A stretch of 64,000 nucleotides of DNA from Hydra vulgaris. Taxonomy: Eukaryota > Cnidaria > Hydrozoa > Anthoathecata > Hydridae. The stretch spans positions 19,609,501 through 19,673,500 of the forward strand of contig NC_088926.1 of NCBI RefSeq assembly GCF_038396675.1, in the 5' to 3' direction. This document shows positions 9,750 through 20,475 of this stretch, in pieces; the stretch's first letter is position 1, and the number at the start of each line of letters is the position of its first letter. A program made the translations under genes and the position numbers. Under the pieces are notes generated by a model that ran no database searches, had not been told where the DNA came from, and worked only from the letters and a program-made list of their open reading frames with translations.

Positions 9750-12700
9750 TGACATCAATTTAAAAATTTTTAAAAACAGTTTGTCTTTTACATGTTGCAC
9801 TTTGATACGAAAAGCTCAAAAAATGGTCATAAGTAATTTTTTTAAATGCACTATTTTTTTGTTGTTTTTTTACCATTTATTAGCAAACATATCAAATATC
9901 TTATCTTTTTTTAAATCTTATTATTTTTTTTTTTTTACCATTTATTAGCAAACATATCAAATAATGAGAAAAAAAAAATTGTTTAGCCCTCTTATATCTA
10001 GTATTCTACTCAGACATGTATTTTTCCTACCTGGTAGAAAATAAATAAAGTCCATTAAAGTTCAAATTCTTTTGCTAAATGATTAAGTAAAATATAATAT
10101 AAAAATATAAATTTTCCAATAAATATGATTTTTGAAAATATATTATCTCAAAAATTCCACCCTGAAATAATTCATTTTCTCATCCTTGAGAATGTTGTCG
10201 TGTATAACCCAAAAAAATTTAGCTCCCCCAAATTGCCCGAAAAGAATTTATGAACATAAGCATGGAATATATGCATCTGTGAAAATATACGTCCCTTCTA
10301 CCTCTCCCCTTCCCCTCCCCCTCCTCTGCCTTCATTTCCTCATAAATGCAGCCCTCTGAATTAGGAAAACAAGGTTGGCAAAAAATTGCAGATCTAAAAC
10401 TGTTTTAAGGTGGCATCTGGTCAGCGCAAAGTTTAGAAACAGGGTTCATCAGTTTTAGCATAAAGTTGGGAGAGAAACAAGTTTGCTGAATTAATTTTTC
10501 CAATTTTTTGAACAATGACGTTTGAAAAAAAAGTCGGTAAACTCACTAAGTTTGCCAACTTTTCTTCAGTGTTCAAAAAATTGGAAAAGCCAATGCTGGA
10601 TTTTACCAATTAGTTAGAAATTTAATTAAAACTTAGTTGCAGATTTTCTCTTATTTTTATTAATATTTTAATATAATTAATAAAATTTTATTATAATTAA
10701 TATTTTAATATAATTAATAATATTATTTTTATTAATATTTTATTCATAATTAATGTGTTCGTTTTTTCCATTTTTTTAAAATAAAATGTTTGGTTTTCCT
10801 GTTTTTATTTTAATTGATTTATTGAGGACTTGAATTAAATGTTAGTTTTTCCTTTTTTTTTTTTTTTTTGAGTGCCAACCCTAATTTTAAGGACTGTATA
10901 TGGGGGGGGGGGCAAGAGAAGAACTAAATATAGCTATTATCCTGGAAAATGAATCTATTTTCCAGGAAAATAAATCTACTTTACATCATGCCTGGAAAAT
11001 AGCTATATTGAACATGTGAAAATTGTGGCTCTGGCTTTGCATATGTACAGTGTTTTATCAGTATTTCTTGGATCTTAGATGAAATTATTATGGCAATTAT
11101 TATATTATTGGATATTATTATGGCAACTGAGTTATTCAAACTTAATAAGACAATATAAATGTTGCAAAATTATTTTAAAACTAACATGTTCAACATTATC
11201 AAAAGCTAGTTAGCACAAGTTTACATCATGTAATCTACAAGTTAATAAATAAAAAATGTAAATTTTTGTCGATTGGGATGGCTATAAACACTATTTAAAC
11301 ATTTTTGCATCATATAAGAAAACTGTTAGCCTAATCGCTATCTTTTTTTTTCTTTTAACAGAACATACTATCCAGCTTCCCGGAAAAGTTTTAAGCTTGA
11401 TCAAGACTATGCAATAAATATCTTAATTTTCTCATTTATATAGGGTCATAATCTCATTTTAAAAATGGGATGAGAATGATTAGACCATTTGGGGTGACAT
11501 TAAACACAACATAATGTTTTTATTTTATTTTTTTTCCCAAGCTTTACTTATTTATGTAGTATTCCTTATGGAATGTTATAAGTTTTAGCAGACTTTCTTA
11601 TGGTAAATCCACCGTTTTTCACTTTATTTACAGCTGTTTCTAGGTCTGCTTGAGTGTAACTTATTTTATAACATCAGGTATTTTCTTTTCTTATGTAATT
11701 TCCAGGCAAATTTACTAAAATTAGCCAAAAAAAAAACTTAAACTATTGATAAAAAATGTCATTTTAAATTAGCAAGTAATTACATACAGACAAGTTACAA
11801 ATTAAACTTTAATTTTATTAAACAATATGTACCTGAACTTGATATGTAGCAACTTTTTTTCTTTTACTTGATTTTTAAGATACCTTAAGTCACATAACTG
11901 CCTGAACTCTTGCTGTTAAAAGGCGATAGAGAAAAGCTAAAAAAAGCAAATTATTTGTGCGGCCGTAAATTAGCTTCTATATATTATATTTAAAGCAACT
12001 AAATCAAAATAACACAATATATTTCTCTATTTTGTTAAAAGGCGTTTCTTCACCTTTTAGTAAACTTGGTCTTGACGTTCATTTTCACCTTTTTAAAATA
12101 AAGATCAAATAGCAATATAAAATGACAGATCTAAGACGCTTGTTCTGAGATATAGGCAATTGAGAGGAAAGAAATGACATAAAATAACTTGTAATCTCTT
12201 GTACTTTGAATTTTAGTTAATAGAATAATTATATTTTCCTTTAAAAGCATTTAACTAATTTGCCCTATTATTTTAATACATATTACTATAACAGTTTTTA
12301 ATATTTAATGTCCTAATGGTTTAAAAATTAATAAATTACCAACTTGCTAAAAAAAGAAGATTGATCTGATTTGGGATTATTCTGTAAGGAGTTCAAACTA
12401 AAAATTATATTCTTAATACCATTTTTTATATAAATACAGTGTATCCAAGAGTATTTACAGTATAATCAATCAATCAATATATATTTCTGAAATATTTGAT
12501 ATTACATTTCAAGGTTGCTTACAAATAGTATAAACAACTAATATAAAGTAAACACCTAATGACAATGATTAAAATAGTAATGGTAATAATAATAAAAATA
12601 ATATTTATAACAACAATAATAATTGTAATAATAAATAACAATAATAATAATAACATGTTATTTTAACAATAGTAATAATAATAATATAGTAATTATAATA

Positions 12701-14607
12701 ATTTAAATAAATCGGTATAATTTTCCATACATCAATCGTTTATACATACAAAGTTACAGTTACAAACATTAATAAACTGACAAAACGTAACAACTAACAA
12801 TGACATAAAAACGACTGTTGTTAAAAAAAATTATAAGGATTTAGTAAATGTATTAATCGTTGTTCTTATTATATAATAACCAAAATATATTGCAAATAAT
12901 ATGACTAAATAAAATATAAACAGAAAAACACTGAGAAAATCAAAATAAAAGTTACAACGAACATTACAAACAAAACAAAATTACCTTATATACTTTTGGC
13001 AAAAAAAAAGATTAAAAAAAAAACAACAAAAAAACGACAAAATAAAATTAAAAACAATAAAAATAAAGAAAAACAAAATAATGATAATACACGTATATTA
13101 AAACATATATATTATAAATGGCTAAAATGAAAATAAAAACAGTTATTATAACTGTATGAAAAATTATATGACTATTTAAAAATAATTAATAAAACAAAAA
13201 ATAAAAATAAACTACTAAACTACTAAAAACTAAAACTAAACTACACTAAAAATAAAACAATAAATTATTAACAAAAAATAAAATGTAAAACTTTATACGC
13301 GAAAAAACTAAAGAAAAATCATTACTATAAGACTGAATAACAGCATAACTAAAAAATAAATCGTAAATAAAAAATCCTACAAATATATGAAAGAAAACTA
13401 AAGAAATATATCAAATAAAACTAAAGAATTATATGAAAAAATAATAAATCTTGATTTGCCGTTCTTTTTTCAATATATAAATAGTTTTTTGTTCTTTCTT
13501 TTCCATTCTTTTTATATATTTCACTCATTAACTTTTTTAACGTCTGTTTTCAATACTTCTTTACTTATTTTCTTTCAGATATTTCTTTTTCTTTCCTTCT
13601 TTTAAAACATTTGTTTATTCTTCTTTTTAGATGATTTTATTTTTCGTTTAATTTATAAATTTTTTCTTTTCCTTTTTTCTTTTCTCCTTATACTAAGTTA
13701 TCTTTATCCGTTACCGTTTATAAAACTTGCAATTTGTTTCAAATCAAACATGTTAGCTGTAAAGTAAGATTTTATTAAAAAAATCCAAAAAAGCCCAAAT
13801 ATATTTGGGTTTTTTTAAGGTGGGTTTTTTTTGCCAACCTCAAACCTTTGATTTATTGCTAAATGAAGATCAAATATGGACAAGTACAGAAGAACCTTCC
13901 TTCGCCTTAAGGACCTTGAGAAAGAATAGCTGGGGTTAGAACTCTATGCAAGATCTCCTCCTCGTTAAGACCAGGAAGTGATTCACAATATCAAGAGCTT
14001 AGAAACTCTTCAATGCCAAGATACACCCAAGATACAAACATAAATATCAGTCACAGATAAGAATAAAAACTTTCAGTGTAGTCAGGCTTCAAAAATCATT
14101 GATCTTTAAAAGTCTGGTAAATTTTAATTTGTTAAAAATTAGGTAATTCCCACCCGACTTTTTAATTAGACCCCCTGTTTATTAAATACGGACTAAAATT
14201 TCCACCTCCCGTTTTATTCCTCACCTGTCCTTTTTATTTCTCGGCCCAATCTGCTATCAATAATGGCATGATAGGTATAAAAATTGCCAAAGAAATGGTT
14301 TGTTCACCACTTCATGGGCAATTTTTTACATTTAGTGCAAAAAAGAAAAAAATACATAGAAACGAACAGAAAAAGTTGAGTAAATAATGGTTTAAAACTA
14401 AAAAATAAAATGCGGATAGATAAATCATTCCAAAAAACTAAAATTTTGAAAAGAAAAAATTTTTTATTGAAAATTGCTGTATAAATAAAATTACATATAC
14501 TTCTTATTGAATTATTTTGAACCTTAATTAGTGTTGGAAATTATTTGGCGTTTTCATTAAATAAATATAAAACAAATTATTTAGTTATGAAATTTTATTG
14601 TTTTTAG
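9750..14607. other. remainder of the NOC4L intron, AT-rich, no gene recognised
   Basis: No convincing coding block was found. It contains a 28-base direct duplication (TTACCATTTATTAGCAAACA and following bases) at about 9869 and 9937. There is a 20-base inverted pair TTTTCCAATTTTTTGAACA at 10495/10569. AATATTTTAATATAATTAAT repeats lie at 10660-10750, and a CCTGGAAAAT inverted cluster at 10930-11000. An AAT/AAC-rich simple-sequence zone occupies 12560-13450. A C/T-tract zone at 13450-13700 precedes a moderately complex 13850-14140 stretch of unknown origin. The branch/acceptor region of the intron ends in TTGTTTTTAG at 14607. Confidence 0.5.
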
Positions 14608-14928
14608 ATGAACTCTTTAATGGTTGACCCATACATCTATGAGGAAGCAGATCCTCAGAAATGCAATGCAATAGATAGCTGTCTCTGGGAGCTCAATACC
14701 TTAAAGTCCCATTATTCATCAGAAGTCCTGAAGCAAGTGGCTTTATTTAAAAAAGATTTACCGTCTGACGAGGCTGATGTGTCAGACTATTTTGATTTTA
14801 CGTATGAAGATATGTTTAATTCAAAGCTCTCTTTAAATTTGAATAAAGATTCTATTCCTCCATTAAACTTTCACAAAGGCAATTATATATTTACGGATTT
14901 GAATGAAGAAATGTGGGTGTTTGAATAA
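14608..14928 (+). CDS. NOC4L: Nucleolar complex protein 4 homolog, terminal exon (106 codons)
   Basis: C-terminal exon of NOC4L. Acceptor TTGTTTTTAG ends at 14607 and the exon opens in phase 0, so HRKN of exon 1 continues directly as MNSLMVDPYIYEEADP. Vertebrate NOC4L likewise follows its conserved LVHR-type motif with an acidic DP-rich linker. The stretch CNAIDSCLWELNTLKSHY is the C-terminal NOC4 signature (an S-LWEL-L--HY pattern). DVSDYFDFTYEDMF matches the family's final conserved block. The stop is TAA at 14926-14928. The initial methionine is an internal codon, not a start. No transposon has broken the exon despite the repeat-filled intron. Confidence 0.93.
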   Translation: MNSLMVDPYIYEEADPQKCNAIDSCLWELNTLKSHYSSEVLKQVALFKKDLPSDEADVSDYFDFTYEDMFNSKLSLNLNKDSIPPLNFHKGNYIFTDLNEEMWVFE

Positions 14929-14931
14929 TGA

Positions 14932-14937
14932 AATAAA
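14932..14937 (+). promoter_or_regulatory. candidate poly(A) signal of NOC4L
   Basis: AATAAA begins four bases after the NOC4L stop codon. It is the first canonical signal downstream; more AT-rich alternatives exist, so its use is inferred. Confidence 0.5.
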
Positions 14938-14994
14938 TATTAGTCAGTTGTTTTTAAATAATTTCTTTGTGATCGATTCATATTTTTAATTCCA

Positions 14995-15194
<200 letters not shown>

Positions 15195-15195
15195 T

Positions 15196-15419
15196 TAATT
15201 CGCCTCCCCAAGGCCCAGAAGGCCACTACGGACGAGGAGGCTACTTAATTGTGGTTATAACCATCTCTCAACTGTATAACTCCGAAACACGAACCTTGAC
15301 AAACAAGGCCGCTGCGTGGAGAAACAAGTTGAGCGCGGTACTACCAGGGACGTGGTGGGGATCGAACTCGGAACCTCTCACTTATGAAGCTAGCGCTCTA
15401 CTACTACACAACTACCGCA
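15196..15419 (-). mobile_element. tRNA-derived SINE (elongator-Met-like head)
   Basis: On the minus strand a tRNA-like head starts at about 15419. An A-box-like segment (TGTGTAGTAGTAGAGCGCT, 15392-15410) is followed by a loop TTCATAA giving a CAT anticodon at 15384-15386. A B-box-like GAGTTCGATCCCC follows at 15357-15369. The order and spacing are those of a tRNA, and the anticodon arm plus T arm resemble elongator tRNA-Met. Downstream is an unrelated body ending GGCCTTGGGGAGGCGAATTA. The acceptor stem is not conserved, so it is a SINE or tRNA pseudogene rather than a working tRNA. It is much less AT-rich than its flanks and sits between two (TA)n tracts. Confidence 0.7.
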
Positions 15420-15422
15420 TAT

Positions 15423-15496
<74 letters not shown>
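15419..15496. repeat. (TA)n microsatellite
   Basis: TA repeat between the SINE head and the left end of the hAT element at 15498. Confidence 0.95.
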
Positions 15497-15498
<2 letters not shown>

Positions 15499-15597
15499 AG
15501 TGGTTCCCAACCTTTTCTAACCTGTTCCCCAAATTATATATCATAAAATCTTCACGGACCCTTTTTCCTTTAAAAATTATGAAAATTTCGATAATTA

Positions 15598-15672
15598 CCA
15601 GCAATTAGTTTCTGAGCTGAAACCAGCAATTAGTTTCTGAGCTGAAACCAGCAATTAGTTTCTGAGCTGAAA
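15598..15672. repeat. 25-bp tandem repeat, three exact units
   Basis: Unit CCAGCAATTAGTTTCTGAGC plus TGAAA occurs three times in a row, with a fourth partial copy after an AATTTTAATAATTG spacer. It lies in the subterminal part of the hAT element. Confidence 0.95.
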
Positions 15673-15739
15673 ATTTTAATAATTGCCAGCAATTAGTTTT
15701 TGAAAATTTGGTTTAGTTTTTGATAGAGCATATCTAGGG

Positions 15740-17575
15740 TAGAGCGAGGCATATAGGGACACTTAAAAAACAAATACTAGTTGCGGATAAACTAACCATA
15801 GTTAACACTGTTTTTTATAAATTTCTAAAAGTTTATTAAAAAAACATTTCTAAAAATAAGTTGCGACAACCAAAGTAATGAAACTCTAAACTATTGCTGT
15901 AAATCCTGGCTCGTGTTCGTGAACGGCTCGACAAGAGCTCTTCATGTTCGGCTCGAATGGTAAACGAGCCGGGCTTGAACAAAAAATTAGGCTCGTTTAT
16001 TAAACGAGCCGAGCTTGAGCATCATAGGCTCGATTAAAGCTCGAATATATATATATATTTATTTATCCAATGCAATGAGAGCAAGACTAATATTTGTGAA
16101 AATGAAATTTGAACTATTAGAGTGCAGTGTTTAACAGGAATTATTATGTTTGTGAGAGTTTACATTATGTTTGAACTTTGAAAATTAAGTTTGAACATTG
16201 AACTATTAGTTTTAACTTTTATTTTGAACTGTTAGATTTGTGGGATTTTATTTCATTATGTTGTTTATTTGCATGTTTAATAGACTGTAGGGTTGTTTAT
16301 GTTGTTTGTTGATTTGGACTTGCATTATTTACAGACGAGCCTTTAACGAACAATTTTTTTTTACTAAACGAGCTTTAAACTAACATGTTACAATAACTAT
16401 TTCGAGTTTTAAACCAGTCGAGCTCGAGCAACATGTAAAACGAGCCGAGCCCAAACAATACTTATCCTTAACGAGCCGAGCTCGAACAAAGAATCTCATG
16501 TTCGAAACGAGCTCGAGCCGAGCCTGAACACTCTTAATATGTAAACGAGCCTAGCTGAGTCCTGGCAAGCTTTGCTCGTTCGGCTCGATTTACAAGCCTA
16601 CTCTAAACTAGCGAAACTTTTACATTTTGCAAGTAGGTGGGGCAAATAGGGATAGTTAAAAAGCAGCAGTTATTCGTCAATTGTAAAGCTTTCAAAATGA
16701 TGAAAAAATAATCTATAGTCTAAATATGTGCAGATATTAAACTCTCAAAAAAGTAACAAACCCATAGAAACTGCGCGCCCTTGCACCCATACACCATAAA
16801 AAAGAAACAACTGCTAAATTAAAATTTTTTTAAGCGTGTTTTATTATAATATTCTTCCGCTCTACTCTAACTTATATATTATTAAATTAAAAATATTAAT
16901 AAAAAACTACTACTAAATTTGAAATTAAACAAAAAATTTTATGGATCAAAAATCATACAAAAAGTATCCCGAAACTATTTGGGTACATTTTTGATAAGCT
17001 GGCTTATTAGCAATATCTATTATTTTATTATTATTATTATTTTTTTATTTTTTTATTTTTTTATTAAACACCCGCTGTAAATGTGTTTACAAGGTAAAAA
17101 TACATAAAAATAGTTTTAGATATATAAAGAGAGAATAAAGTATATCACTTGGGAATGTTTTCTTCAAGAGTATTTTTAAAAATTGTTCGCTGTTGCTTTG
17201 CATTCCAACATTGAATTGCCTGGATATTGCCTATATAGAGCAAGCTTAAATATGCCACATGTATCAGCAGCTTTTTTAGTTCTAAGTTCCTTTTTACTCA
17301 CAGCTAAAACTGCATTTTATCTCATTTTGGATGATTGATCTTTCTTATACCATTTCTTACCTTCTTTCTTTTTATTAAACACTATTAATAAACGAAGATA
17401 AGTTATAAAAATAAGAATTTCTTTGAATATATTACTAAAATTGTTTTTCTAAATAAGAAAAATAATATTTTTAATTAAAAATAAAATCATCAAACTGTAA
17501 ACAGCATCACTAAATAGTAGTAATATATTCAATTATATAAATAACTTGTTGTCCCGATATGCCCCACAAAAGTCA
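15740..17575 (-). mobile_element. probable pogo-like DNA transposon remnant nested in the hAT
   Basis: The left end GAGGCATATAGGGACA (about 15747-15762) pairs with TGTCCCGATATGCCCC at about 17551-17566. A third, direct copy GGGGCAAATAGGGATAG is at about 16637. Minus-strand translation of 17160-17400 gives KKWYKKDQSSKMR, NAVLAVSKKELRTKKAADTC and GIFKLALYR. This resembles the Psq-type helix-turn-helix at the N-terminus of pogo/Tigger transposases (KW-x-AI-AV-x-KAA-x-TL-R). No DDE domain is seen. The GAGC-rich element lies inside it. Confidence 0.45.
15890..16606. mobile_element. GAGCC/GGCTC-rich foldback DNA element
   Basis: Dense inverted GAGC words (CGAGCC, GAGCTCGAGC, GGCTCGTTT, GCTCGAA) mark the two subterminal zones, 15905-16050 and 16335-16600, around an AT-rich centre. 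The outer ends approximate TGTAAAT-GGCTCG and CGAGCC-TTTACA, shown by GTAAATCCTGGCTCG at 15899 and GGCTCGATTTACAAG at 16580. The G+C content and motif density contrast sharply with the surroundings. Similar GAGC-studded ends are known for hAT-group elements in plants, so a hAT affiliation is plausible but not proven. Confidence 0.65.
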
Positions 17576-17649
17576 TTTTACTAAAATTAATACTTTTCAA
17601 ACAGTTCAATTCCAAACTTTTTTTAAAACCAGATTCGAAAAGAGGATAA

Positions 17650-19090
17650 AAACCTCTACCCTAATATATGCATCAAGGTCGAGTTCATTTCTTTTTTTAG
17701 TTTTAAGAGATGGCTGAAATCCCAGCTTCACACAAATATGATGTTAAAAAAGGATTAAGGGCTTTAAGTACAATCGATGAACATAATGGATATAAATTCC
17801 TCATTTTCAACCAGAAGTTGTTTAAGGGTGTTGTTTTGAAGTGATCTTTAGCCGTCATATCACTCTATAACTCTATAAATTCTTCTTATGCTTCCTGTAT
17901 CACATTTTTACATCACAAGAAAATGGTGGTATAATAAATTAACTGCTCAAAAGGTTAACATCTAGAAAATAGTTACCAAATTCGTTAATGAAATTATCTT
18001 TATAACTATTTGAATTTTGAAACATGATCAAATTTCCGAAATTAATTTTAATCTTATACATTTTGAGCTTTTTAATAAATGCCTCAGTTTATCCGAGTGG
18101 GTAATGACATTTAAAATGACCCACAATTTCCACAAGAAAGCAGTTGTTATTTCAAAATTTCAAACTCAAAATATTCTATTAGTCCGCTTTTCAATTGACA
18201 AATCTTTCCAAAAAATTTCCAGCAGATGGCCGTCGTACAAAAGTATAAAAAAATAACTTATTGTGTTCAGCATCTAGGTCAGAGCAACATTTTGTAAAAA
18301 GTCGAGTGTTAAGAGCAGAAGACTTTATATAATTGACTAATTAGATTAATTTATTAAAAAAAACTTTTAAACTACCGGGTAAAGTTTTGGTTGCTAAAGC
18401 TTGTCTATGAATGAAACAGTGCACACCAACTTCATTTGGAGCAATCTCTTTTACCCTAATCTGCAATCCAGACTTACAACCCATCATGACAGGAGCTCTA
18501 TCAGTAGTAAGTTTAAACAAATATTTCCATTTTAATTGATTGTCATTGAAAAACTGTTATAAAATTTCCATAATATTAGCTGCTCTTGTTGTTGTTTCAA
18601 GAAAAGAAGAGAAAAAAAATTCTTCCTTGGGTTTGTTATTGTGAACTTGAACTTACATCTATGGACTCATTAACTGAATAAAAAAGTATGGCAATTCTTT
18701 AATTTCATTAATAATATTATCTTTAATATTTAATGAAATGTCAGTTAGCCTTTGTTTGACTGTAGTATTTGATAAAGATATATTATCTCCAAATAATAAT
18801 CTAACGATTTCTTTTGTTTTTGGAAGTTTAACTTTTTCCACCAATGTGTGAGTTTTTTTGCTCTGTGCTATTATATATGAAACCTTATAAAAAAACCTTA
18901 TAATTCAAGTGAATAGCAAGCTTTGATGGTTTCATAGAGTCATTTCCTAGTACTTTATAACAAATAACACACTATGAGTAGCTAATGGTTTCTTTAAGTA
19001 TGTAGATAAAACCATATTTCATATATTCATCTGAATATGACCTTTTTTTACTTTTAGATCCAAAGTATTTAAAAAGTAATATAAAAAGCA
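17650..19090 (-). pseudogene. ZBED5-like hAT transposase, degenerate but collinear
   Basis: Minus-strand blocks appear in transposase order: a BED zinc finger remnant (CVICYKVLGNDSMKPSKLAI then HL, about 18900-19000); LPKTKEIVRLLFGDNISLSN and ISLNIKDNIINEIKELPYFF (18659-18844); NESIDVSSSSQ; TDRAPVMMGCKSGLQIRVKE followed by IAPNEVGVHCFIHRQALATK (18380-18510); CCSDLDAEHNKLFFYTFVRW (about 18220-18290); and finally LNPFLTSYLCEAGISAIS (about 17705-17760). These match the hAT branch domesticated in vertebrates as ZBED5. Stops and shifts are scattered throughout, so it is inactive. The second aspartate of the hAT triad would be in TDRAP. Confidence 0.85.
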
Positions 19091-19110
19091 TCTTTAATGT
19101 AAATATTCAA

Positions 19111-19165
19111 TTGAGATAAGAGTATTATATTATCGAATTTGAGATAAGAGTATTATATCATCGAA
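19111..19165. repeat. 27-bp direct tandem duplication
   Basis: TTGAGATAAGAGTATTATAT plus TATCGAA is repeated once with a single base change, giving two adjacent units inside the hAT element. Confidence 0.9.
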
Positions 19166-19287
19166 CTTTCATAAAAAATGACACAAACCACTTTCTTTCA
19201 AACAAATCAGTAATGAAAAATATTTTTACCATAAGATAAGATTTTTATAACATTTAAGATTTACGGATGAAATAACTATGTAATGAT

Positions 19288-19344
19288 CTTTGTAATGATC
19301 CGCAATAAATTATGTTGCATAATTTATTGCGGATCATTACAAAG
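19288..19344. repeat. perfect palindrome, 27-bp arms and 3-base loop
   Basis: CTTTGTAATGATCCGCAATA plus AATTATG, then TTG, then the exact reverse complement. It sits in the 5' (minus-strand) flank of the ZBED5-like transposase. An extra ATGATCTTTGTAATGATC direct overlap precedes it, suggesting a fold-over copying error. Confidence 0.95.
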
Positions 19345-20009
19345 TGCATTTATTACTTCGTAGTGGTCCACAAGTCCTCGACAGTTAAAGTTGAATCGGT
19401 TAACATAGATTTTGTGTAACATTGTTTTCTAGCATAAATTAAAAATAAAATTCACTAACCGAAAAAATATTTAAAATTTGCGTTTACCTTGATTCGCCTA
19501 AAATATTTTCATGGACCCGCAGTGGTCCATGGACCACCGGTTGGGAACCACTGCAATAGCAGAAGCAATTGCTTATAAGCAAAAATAAAAATTTATTCAC
19601 GTGAGGAATTGCTTTTGCCGTAAGAACTTTTAGCTTTTGCTATTACTAAAAACAATTACTTATGGGCAATTGCTTTTTCTTATTTACCCTCAATTGGCCT
19701 ATTATTTGTAACTTTGTATGTGCATTATTATATTATTGCATATAGATATTATATATATAGGTCTAAGGATGTATTTTTTGGGACTTGATGATAAGACTAA
19801 TTTTTTTTCTTCTAGCCTCAGTCATTTAAATATATATTTTTATAAGTTACAATAGTAAATTATTTTCTTATTGGCAAATAAATGAATACACTATATACTA
19901 ATACATTGTTCCTGCTTATTAGGGTTAAAAAGTCGCCACTCGTTTTATACTTCTCGTTAATTTATTAATTCTTAAACTTTTCTTTTGATGAACATTTTTA
20001 AAAATATGT

Positions 20010-20475
20010 TTGCAGATATCGGTCTATTTTATTCTATGCCATATTAAATCTCCCGCTAAAATTACTTGAATATTTTCTATATTTATACATTTTACGTTGT
20101 TTTCGACTGTTTTGAATAAAAAATTTATATTTTTTACAAGTTCATGTACCGAGGGAGCATAGGGGTCTAATAAAAAGATTTTTTTATTTGTTGAGATTTG
20201 TTATAACGCAGTTAAAGATTCCAATTTTGTCTTCGTATTTCTCATAACCTTTTAAAACATATTTGATTATAACAGTTTCACCTGTGCGGACTTTTCCGCT
20301 GAGGAGAAAACGCTACCTTTCCAATTATTTGATAACTCATCGTTTTTTACTTTGTTAAGAATTGTAGTAGACAAAAATCGTAATTTAGATTATTTAAAAC
20401 AGTTTCTCGTTTTTTGTTAATAATTAAACATAAAGTGTTCACTTAGAAGATGCTTAGAATATCCATTTTACAAAG
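20010..20475 (-). pseudogene. LINE endonuclease fragment (L1/Tx1-like style)
   Basis: Minus-strand reading gives NKKRETVLNNLNYDFCLLQ, NNWKGSVFSSAEKSAQ, then LLDPYAPSVHELVKNINFLF and ENIQVILAGDLI. This is the order of an apurinic-endonuclease domain (KR..L..YD..LQ, WKG..F.S, PYAPS, ILAGDFN) with two frame changes. It is distinct from the CR1-type LINEs elsewhere in the window. No RT follows within the next kilobases on this strand. Confidence 0.55.

Larger units (their letters stand above)
15498..19553 (-). mobile_element. hAT element with ZBED5-like transposase, carrying nested insertions
   Basis: The left end CAGTGGTTCCCAACC (15498-15512) is repeated inverted as GGTTGGGAACCACTG (19539-19553), a classical hAT terminus. 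The flanks are ATATATCA and CAATAGCA, at best an eroded 8-bp duplication. Transposase remnants lie on the minus strand at 17650-19090. A second DNA element occupies about 15740-17575, and the terminal segment 15513-15730 holds a 25-bp tandem repeat. Confidence 0.85.

Noticed and set aside
12560..13450. Array of AAT/AAC and AAATAAAA words that could suggest a CRISPR-like or satellite array
   Set aside because: No constant repeat or regular spacer; simple AT-rich low-complexity DNA in a eukaryotic intron.
15340..15419. Functional tRNA-Met gene on the minus strand
   Set aside because: A- and B-box order fits, but the acceptor stem does not pair and the sequence runs into a SINE body, so it is a tRNA-derived repeat.
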